From the NCBI GenBank assembly GCA_902728285.1, contig CACVBU010001153.1, forward strand, positions 1,619,278-1,683,277: a stretch of 64,000 bases of DNA, written 5' to 3'. The notes beneath the pieces were generated by a model. It was not told the DNA's origin, made no database searches, and worked only from the letters and a program-made list of their open reading frames with translations. The translations under genes were made by a program, and so were the position numbers. Positions 45,520-54,600 of this stretch are shown here, in pieces; the stretch's first letter is position 1; every line of letters begins with the position of its first letter. The DNA is from Clytia hemisphaerica (taxonomy: Eukaryota; Cnidaria; Hydrozoa; Leptothecata; Clytiidae).

Positions 45520-45775
45520 TGCAGTTTCAGCTTGTGTTTTTGTGAAAGACTCTAATGGTAACCCTATTAAATTCCATCGTTTGCCAAAGGATCCTGAATT
45601 GTGAAAATAGTACAAAAAACTTTTCAAAACAGAAGGATTTGGAAATTCGGTGTCATATGTTCTGACCATTGGAGTTTGTTTCAGATCATCTTCTAATGAT
45701 TTACCAGATGTTATAGTTCCTGAATCCCAATACAAACTGATCAAAAAAATTAAGTATGAACCTGTATGAACGAGT
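45520..45775 (+). pseudogene. THAP zinc finger relic
   Basis: Reading + gives ACVFVKDSNGNPIKFHRLPK-DPEL, the F-H-R-x-P-K-D-P-x-L block of THAP domains. After two stops and a frame change, VICSDHW follows (the C-x-x-H pair) and then DLPDVIVPES. Several frames are needed, so it is dead. THAP domains bind DNA and are common in P-element-type transposases. Which parent gene this came from cannot be told. Confidence 0.5.
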
Positions 45776-47029
45776 AAAGAAGCGTTGGGTTTTTTATCTG
45801 GAATTCTATCAGTTTCAAGAACAATGCTATGGAGAAAATGAGCAAGCAGTACATAATCGAAACCCCAACAACAACCAAGAGGTTGACCATCAGGAGATTT
45901 CTTTTGATAGTTGCTCACTTAGCTTTGTTTTGGTTTTGGTCTTGGCTTTGTTGAACACTTTACTGACAGCTCGATGTTTTAATAGCAAATAGGATACACG
46001 AAGGGTACAAACACATCAAAGGTCATGCTTCAAGGATGAGGTTGCAGAAGACATTATTTATGTGCTGGCTTGAAAATTAATGCCAATAATGGATGTTTTT
46101 ATAGAACTGAATTCTGAAGTTCATAAAAAAATTACATATACAAACAATATGAGGGTCCTCAAGATTATTGCAGTCAATCAGTCAATCACGATATGAATTC
46201 TCCACCCCTAGTTTTGAATTCAGGATGTGTATTATATTATTTTCATTTGCGTAGTCGTAAAACTTTGCATACAATTCAATCCCACTGGGGACTGAGACAG
46301 CGAGATTGAGCCTATGGACACTGATCAAATTACAACATGGGATTTACAGTTAAATGACATTTTTTTGTATGGAACTCTTGGAATTCAAGATTGCAAAATA
46401 AATTTCAAAACAGACAAAATATTTTTTTGTATCAACAAGAATTTCTATTTGGTGGGATTGTTTGTAATATATTTGTAGGTATATATGTAATATCTTTAAA
46501 ATGTAATTCATGGAAAATATTTTATGACTTCAAATATTTAAAAAAACAAATTTGAAAGAAGATCTTTCTCCCTCTATACTGCCCTCTTTACACATTTTTC
46601 TTGTTATACAAAGTACAGTAATCTGCAGTAATAGATAAAACTCTCAAATTTTTTTTGCTCTTTTGCTGTTTGCTTTTCATTGAATATTTATATGGTTTCT
46701 CTTTTATTTGGTCTTGTTATTATTATACAGAGAAAAGAACGATTTTGTTTAAATTAAGTGTACTGAAAATTAATGGTTTTTATGAGAGAAAGCAAAGGAC
46801 AAACTTTTCATACTAATTCCGACTAAAATTTTAATGTAAACCTGATAAAAAGGTTTAGTTTTTAAATGGTACCCTTAAAATCCTAGATCCGCCCCTGATT
46901 CCTTTTGCTAAATCTGTTTATTTTTCTTATAGTGCTCAGATTTGCTCAGATCCATAAGCCGCCTAACTGAAAACGAAAGTGAAATCTACCATTTTGAAAA
47001 ATTTATCCCTACACGCCAATTCGACCGCG
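45776..47029. other. no gene recognised
   Basis: Decayed sequence downstream of the THAP relic. Fragments such as CCACTGGGGACTGAGACAGC hint at old coding or repeat DNA, but no frame or splice pattern is convincing. Confidence 0.35.
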
Positions 47030-47115
47030 TCCGCGGAATGTGGCTAATAGAGGCCCATGTGTCTTCACGGTGGCCTGCAAACCTGTAAAGCTTTATTATT
47101 ATTATATTATATGAT
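47030..47115. mobile_element. possible LINE 3' end with (ATT)n tail
   Basis: GGCCTGCAAACCTGTAAAGC followed by TTATTATTATTATATTA looks like the tail of a non-LTR element ending in short repeats. The call rests only on this layout. Confidence 0.35.
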
Positions 47116-47786
47116 GTAATTACTTAGATTTATTTTTTCAAAAGCAGTTTGTTCTTAAACATATCAAAGAAGCGAAAACATAAGGTTTTATCTTCAAATT
47201 CTGAAATTGATTTTTCACTATGGCCAGAGCCCTTAATTGGATGGAAATGACTGAACTGTAAATTTGGTCGGGGAAAAGTGACGAATTTGAAATTTTGGTC
47301 GGGGAAAAGTGGATGAAATGACTGAAAAATTTTCCCCAACAATTAATTGCCTACGGTTCGCTTGCCGTATCGAAAGACACATATTGATGACGCCAGCAAA
47401 ATTACGCACTAAGGCATGTAACGAAATTTGTTTTGTATCAACATACGCGGTCTTGATCACAATGCGTTTTAAATAAGGAGAGTGTTTTCAATGCATGGAA
47501 ATTGACGAGACCAATAAAGCACATTTCTCAAAGAATACAACTTACGAAAAAGTCAGCCCCTTATACACGTCTAGCGGTCAACAAACTAAAGTAAACCCGC
47601 CTCAATACAGGTGTCCTTTCATAAAGAAAATCTTTAATATCATTTCAAGCTTGCGTTTTCGTTCGGATCGGAGAACAAAAAGTTGCATTCTGAATATCTA
47701 TTCCCATTCAATTAAATTGTCATAATTAAAAAAAAAGTCCTAAAAGATGAAATCGGCCGGATATGTAACACAAGGAAACTCGAAAA

Positions 47787-48106
47787 CCCGGGGGGGGGCA
47801 GTGGGTTTACCAACTGACGGTATGTGCGGCGAAAAAATTGGCTTTTAGAATCGCACCCTTACAGTGCAGAAAAAAATCGGTGAAATTCATACCCTTACAG
47901 TGCATTTTTTCAAATTTCAAACTCTTTTAGAGCAAAAAAAATCAACATTTTCGAGCAAAAATTTGCAATTTTTCCCAGATTTGCTGAAATTTCCACCCTT
48001 ACAGTGCATTTATCCAAAGTCCACCCTTACAGTGCATTTCTGATATTTTGAAAAACATACCATTAACCGCCGCGCATACCCGTCGGTCAATACCCCCCCC
48101 CCGGGC
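47787..48106. mobile_element. 320-bp MITE with poly-G ends and 8-bp target duplication, copy 2
   Basis: It begins CCCGGGGGGGGG and ends CCCCCCCCCCCCGGG. CTCGAAAA lies directly on both sides (47779-47786 and 48107-48114). The interior carries four copies of CCCTTACAGTGCA. An 8-bp duplication is typical of hAT-group transposases. Confidence 0.8.
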
Positions 48107-48398
48107 TCGAAAATGACAAACTTGTCACCTTTTCGTAGCTAAAAGCTTCGATTGTTTTTGAGTTGCTCATCAATATATAATCAAAACTAAAAATGAAAGT
48201 CTTTTGCAACTCCCTCACTCAACTTAGACCCTTATTTTTCAGGCGATTTTTGAAGGTTCGTTAAAAAGAAAGGGGTGTTTCTTTGTGGTGAGTTGCATCG
48301 CTTGGATTAAATAAAATTGTTACATTTCAGGATGAAGTTTCCATGCACCCAAATACAATATAATTAATGAAAAACTATTTTGACGGATTTGAAAAACA

Positions 48399-48629
48399 TT
48401 ATTTGCTTCCGCCCCACAGCCACCCCTTGACGAAGCCGCTGATACCGCCCGCCTCCTGCTTCTTCTCTATGCGGTGGTCAAGATCAGGCAAATCGATATG
48501 GTTGAGGGCGAGGTCGAAGAAGAGAGGTTTGCAGGGCACTGGTTGAGGTTGGGGTGGGAATTGTACCAGGGAGGCGTTCTTTGGGATTGTGTGCAATTCT
48601 TGGTACGTCTCCAAACGGTCCAACAATAC
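48399..48629 (-). CDS. SRP68: SRP68 last coding exon
   Basis: 77 codons including TAA: VLLDRLETYQELHTIPKNAS, LVQFPPQPQPVPCKPLFFDL, ALNHIDLPDL and GGISGFVKGWLWGGSK. This is the signature C-terminus that contacts SRP72. Acceptor TTTCTCAG. Confidence 0.97.
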   Translation of the reverse strand, partial: VLLDRLETYQELHTIPKNASLVQFPPQPQPVPCKPLFFDLALNHIDLPDLDHRIEKKQEAGGISGFVKGWLWGGSK

Positions 48630-51600
48630 CTGAGAAAGAAGAAGAGCGATAGTAAGGATCAGAAAGTCGACGTTCACTTTTTTTTATGAAGAGGCCGAAA
48701 GTTTTTCATTAGCGAGGTTATGTATCGACGGAATAAAAGAGGAAGGATTGAATGAAACAATCCGCAAAACCAAGAGCGGAAAAAGTGCAGATGAACTGGC
48801 GTCCTTTGTGAGTCAGATCTAGTCAAATGACTAAGAAACCGGTTGAAAAATGTCATGCATAAACTGGCTATTGATTCTAAGAAACAGGTGTGATCAAATG
48901 AAAATGAAATATAAGTATTCTCTACTTAAAGATAGTGCGTGCCTTATTAGTAATAGGTAAATTCAGAAATGATTAGCTGGATTAAATATAAAACCTTATC
49001 ATTGAGTTGAACATTTTTGATGCCACTCTCCACTTCAGATGTTTCTGTAAACGGAAAAATCAATTCTTCAAAATCAAGCTCATCGAGATATGGGGTCTAA
49101 CTCTGATGTTAGTAGTAGAAAAGAATACAATTTTGATGGATGTTGAGATATAAAGGAGGCACGGTCACCCTTTTGAATTTCCTACAAGAAAAGTCGATGC
49201 TGAAGGGAAACTTGATGAGCTCTTCTTTAGACGGTCCACTTTTCACCCTGTCTATTTTAATTGTGAATTAAAGTGGGCATAAAGTGGGCTATCTAGAGTC
49301 AATGTATTGCCCTCTTTTGACGTGAATGCAATGACATATCTCAATGTTTTTCAATCAAAGATTTTAACATCTGTGTGCCAACTTTCTGCCTATTCTAACA
49401 AATATAATAGGCAGAAAGTCTGCCGTCTAAACTAGATATAAGGAGCAATGGAAAAACAAACTATGACAGATTACTATACCTAGAATGCTGGTAGCGTGTG
49501 CGGCATATTTATGACCTTTTGCTTGCTCTGCAACGTCTTCCAACTTACGCTCTAGAGGCTGTAAACGAAACGAAGAGAATGATGAATATTCCAGTGGTTG
49601 GCAAATTCATTATTTCAGTGGTTGGCAAATTCATTATTTCAGTGGTTGGCAAATTCATTATTTCAATGGTTGGCAAATTCATTATTTCAATGGTTGGCAA
49701 ATTCATTACCATTTCGTTGCATCAAAACTTGATAAATCATGTTGGCGTTCTTTTTCAAGCGTTCTCTCGGGTAAACTGGGCCAGTCTTAAAAACTTAATA
49801 TTCTTGGTAATCCTCTTCTTTCTCACTCATTCGATGCAGATATTTTTAATTTGAAGTTTTTTCCCCTTACCTTCAAGAGGGCATTTTGAGTAGCATTGAG
49901 CGCTTTGCAAGAATCTTCGACGTATTTAAGCACGCGATCGTAAAGAAAGATTGACTCCAGCCACTTCTTGGCTGCTTGGTACGACTGTGCGATGTAAAAA
50001 CATCTGAAGAGAAAAGAAAGAACTAAAAAATTAGTGAATTTTGGTAAAATCTACAATCAGTGCCATAACATATTGGCACTTTTGGCTAATTTACCATTTT
50101 TCGAAAATTGAAGTTCGAGCGAGAATGTCAATTTCGGGCCTTCAACTTGATTTCATCGATTATTTCGATCTGGGAGGGATTTATTGCAAGTATGTAGCGT
50201 TACTGTCAAGAAAGGAAAATCCCTAGCGAACCCGCAAGCTTTTTAGCTTGTGATTTTTTCGCTTCTACAGGGGTGCGTTGCTATTCTACGCAGCGTTGCC
50301 TAATAAAGCCTGTGATTCGAATTGTAAACACCAACCAGTTGTTGTTTTGAAATCTCAAGCAAAATATGAAGTAAAATGTCACCTTTTTTAATTTTAACCG
50401 AGTAGCCTTTACTGTCAAGCAAAAAAAATCCCTAGCGAACCTGAAAGCTTTGTAGCTTGTGATTTGAGCATTGAGTTCCCTTTCCATCGCTTCATCATCT
50501 TCCAATCCAGAGAGTTGAGAAGTCTCAGTCAAACATTGGATGATACTGTCGTAAAGCCTATGAGAAAATAATTCGAAATTGTTTATCTAACAAGGCGGAT
50601 AGTTAGGAGTTGAGGGGCTGATCAGACCAAGATCTAACTAATATTTATTATTCTCTTACATAGCCAAGTAAAAAAGGAATCTTCAACGTTCAAAATGATA
50701 AGCAGTGATTTGATGGTTAGCAGTGATTGGATGGTTAGCAGTGTTGATGCAAAGGCATTGATTGGGATGGTTAAGCAGTGATTGGGATGGTAAGCAGTGA
50801 TTGGATAGTTAGGATTTGATAGTTAGGTGATTAGCAAACCTCCCACTGTGGGCTTTGGACTTTGGAGAACTCATCAGTCTTTGAAAATCAAAATCTTCAA
50901 CAATGCATTTTTTAACCTTAGATAGTTGAAGAAAACGTAAAATTTTTTCTAGTAAAATCTTTGGCTTAGACAACATTCCAACTTTTTATTATGGAAAGAT
51001 CCTACTTTTTTGACTCTTCTCCTCGAATTCTGTAACCACACCTTCGAATACCATTCTCCTCCATCAGCTTGGCTCACAGGGGGTATCATCCCTGTGCCAA
51101 AGAAAGGTGATCTCACCCTTGCTTCAAACTATAGGGGTATCACATTAATGCCAATCGCTTCAAAAATCTATAACAAACTGATCCTGAATCGTATTGTCCC
51201 ATATCTCGATCCTTTGTTGCGAAAAAATCAAAATGGTTTCAGGAAAGGTAGATGTACTCTTTCGCAAATACTTTCAATTCGGCGTATCCTTGAGGAAATG
51301 CGTAAATTAGACAAAGAAGTTGATTTTAAAAAGGCTTTTGATTCTATTAACAGAGAAAAAATGTTTGAAATCCTTAAACTCTATGACATTCCTGACAAAA
51401 TTATTCTTGCCATCAGGGCGCTCTACACCTCTACCAAGGCAAAGTTATCTTCCGAGGGGACACTGAAATGTTTGACATCCATGCTGGTGTTCTTCAAGGA
51501 GACACCCTTGCACCCTTTCTTTTTATTCTAGTTTTAGACTACGTTCTTCGTATTTCTGTTGATCCTTTAAACTACAAGGGCATCCAACTTACATCCCAAC

Positions 51601-54600
51601 AAAGTAGAAGAAATCCCGCCACTTTTCTCACCGATCTAGACTTTGCCGATGATCTCGCCCTTGTCTCTGAGACCATTCAGTTCGCAGAAAACCTTCTCCA
51701 CTCTCTCGAGAATGCCACTAGTCAGGTCGGCCTTTTTTGTAGCGAGGGAAAAACTGAATTTCTGTACACTTCTGACTCTGTCCGTACTCTGAATTCGCTG
51801 AACAGTGTCGATATCAAAAGAGTAAATGATTTTAAATACCTTGGCTCCCACATTAATGATTCCGAACAAGACTTTAATATTAGAAAATCTCTCGCGTGGA
51901 GGGCCTGCAACAAACTAAACAAAATTTGGAAGTCTAATCTAGATAATAAGATGAAGGTACAAACCTTCAAAACCTTAATCGAACCTATTCTCATGTATGG
52001 GTCTGACACCTGGACAATAACGAGAGCCATGGAAAAAAGTATAGACGGGTGTTACACAAACCTCCTCAAGAAGGTTCAAAATCTAAACTGGGCGAACCAT
52101 CCGAACCTCAATCAAATATACAATAAACTACCACGCATCTCGCGTATACTCACCAATAGAAGACTTCAGCTCGCCGGCCACTGTTTTCGAGCAAAAGAAG
52201 AAATAATATCCAGACTTCTTTTCTGGTCACCAACGGGTCTAGTAAGATTAAGGAAGTTAACCTTCCTGGATACTCTGAAGAGGGAAACAGGTCTCGAGAT
52301 TGAGGAAATAAAGACAGTCATGCAAGATCGGGTATTGTGGAAGGAAGGCTACGCAAATTTTCCGACGTAAGTCGAAAGATGATGATGATGATGATCATTA
52401 TTATACCTCAGAGTACAACTTTTTGATGTGGCTTGATAAGATTAAAGGAAAATCGCATTGGATCCAAAAATGGTCCGCATCGAGTGATGCCTTTTCTTAA
52501 AACTGCGATCAGGGAGAGCGGGAGTTACAGTCAATACCTGATAAGATCTTCTGGTTTGGTGATTTTGCCTTTCACTTGTTGTTTTGCCGGACGTCCGAGA
52601 ATGTTTGGTAATTTCAATTTCATGTTTTCAATCATTTCAAGATTACGATCTATCATGAGTGTTTGTCGCAGGTAGGAGAGATGTGTCTTCATGAATTGAA
52701 GATTGTTCAACGTGGTTTCGTTTCTTTTCTTGGAGCTCTACAATTGTATGAAAATACCACCCTTATTTGTACATATGGTGTGAATCGAAACTTTAAAAAC
52801 CTAGGGCGTTGGTCGTATTTAGTGGGCGGTAGTTTCAGTATGCCTCAGTGGATGAAATTCCATTGGAGAAATCTCAAGTAAGGATCGGCAAGTGTAATCA
52901 AAGAAACAGAAAATTACTCAAACGTTTTCCGAAACATGTTTGTGAGTAAGTCCGAATCATACGAAGTTAACTTAACAATAATGAAGCGTGCCGTCCAGAA
53001 AATTGGTGTATCCCGATATCCCGATGTTTGCTGAAAGTGTATTCCGATACCCCGATATTTACTGATATGCTTTAAGCCAAAGAGTGTAAGTCAAAACCAA
53101 TAGCAGTGCTCAATGAATAGCTTTATACAGTAAAGAAAACGATTCAAGTTAATTTCATACTAGTAAGTAGTAACATACTTAAATCATTTTCTTTACTCAA
53201 ACTAGGATATTTACTGTACCCCGATATCCCGATATTTACTATGTACCCCGATATCCTGATATTTACTATGTACCCCGATATCCTGATATTTACTATGTAC
53301 CCCGATATCCTGTACCCCTGCTGACCCCGATATCCTGATATTTACTATGTACCTAACCCAAAATTGAAACTAACCCCCACCAATATCCTGATACTTACTA
53401 TGTACCCCGAGATCCTGATTTTACCGAAAAACCCCTCGTAATCCGATTTTTACTAAAGGAAAACCACACGACAACTTAAGCAACAGATGGCAAGCCATCG
53501 AAGGCCTTTCATGCGCTTTGCGCGTCTACGCAGGGAACAGTCTTCCCGCGCCAGTAAAATGCTTCCAACCACACACAATTAAAGCACAGAAAGCAAGCAT
53601 AGTTCTTTATCCGTTGTAATTGTGCTAAAATTTCTCAATCGAAATCTCGCTACAATGCAATGAACAAAATCTATTTCAGCCAAAATTTGTCAGTAGTCTC
53701 TTAAACTTTTTCGGTATTCCCGGTATCTGACACTCCAACAGTTTTAAACTTTAAACACCCCATGTTGAAAGGAAAAGTGTAATCTCTGTAAAAGAAGGAG
53801 GGGGCTCAAAGGTACTCTCGCATGCTTTATAAACGACCCTTATTTTTCGACTTTAAAACAATCCCTCATCCAGAGCTATTACGCCCGCCCCGTTAATTAA
53901 TTTTTGAAAAGATTTTCAGCTGTCAAAAGAAGAATCTCCCTTACTTTGCTCTGAATAGCTTGGTTTTAGTTTATGATTGCCTTATTTTGGGGTTGCCCAC
54001 TACCACATAGAATGCAACCCCCTGGCTCTTGGGGGGGTGCTAGAACCTAAAGTTCTGGCTGGGGGCTCTTTTTCCCTAAGATCAGGGGGGGCTACTATTG
54101 ACGTTTGTTGATTAGAATTTCAAAAGAAGACATTATACATTTGGTATCTCTTTCTCTTGTGTGGACATGCAATATGAAGACCTTGCATTGTTTGAAATTT
54201 TTAAGCATAAATTAAAAACTTTTTTTGTATTTTGGTAGGGGGGCTGTCTATTTCGAATTTTGGTGGGGGCTAAATCTCAGGGGAGGCTGAACCTTCAGGG
54301 GGGGCTTCAACCCCTCTGCACTCTATGTACCATTGACTAGGCAACTCAGAGTACCACTCGATGTATTCGAGCAAATCGGTCTTTCCGCTGGAATTCGAAT
54401 AAACGAGAGTTATGTGTACTCACGTCAATCTTAGCAGCCAGCATATCTTGTCCAGTAGCCTTGCTTCTCATCTTCATCAATTCATTGATGTCCAGACCTC
54501 CTTGACCGAGATTGTACGCGCAGTACCGGATGTTTGGGCTGATCTCTTCAACACGTTGCAAATACAACATTTTGGTGTCTTCGTCCATGAAGGCGCTGGA

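Noticed and set aside
45496-45918. 140-codon minus frame
   Set aside because: It is antisense to the THAP relic, and the plus-strand reading is the one with domain similarity.
49498-49854. 118-codon plus frame with ISVVGKFI repeats
   Set aside because: A product of the 24-bp minisatellite, antisense to an SRP68 exon.
53490-53565. Minus-strand WRGKTVP resembling the WRGRTVP block of SRP68
   Set aside because: The match is short, the frame stops soon after, the acceptor is poor, and the GC-rich patch looks like repeat DNA. Not included as an exon.
54340-54395. Minus-strand TDLLEYIEWYSELPSQ after the SRP68 exon
   Set aside because: It would need an intron of about 43 nt and shows no clear SRP68 similarity.
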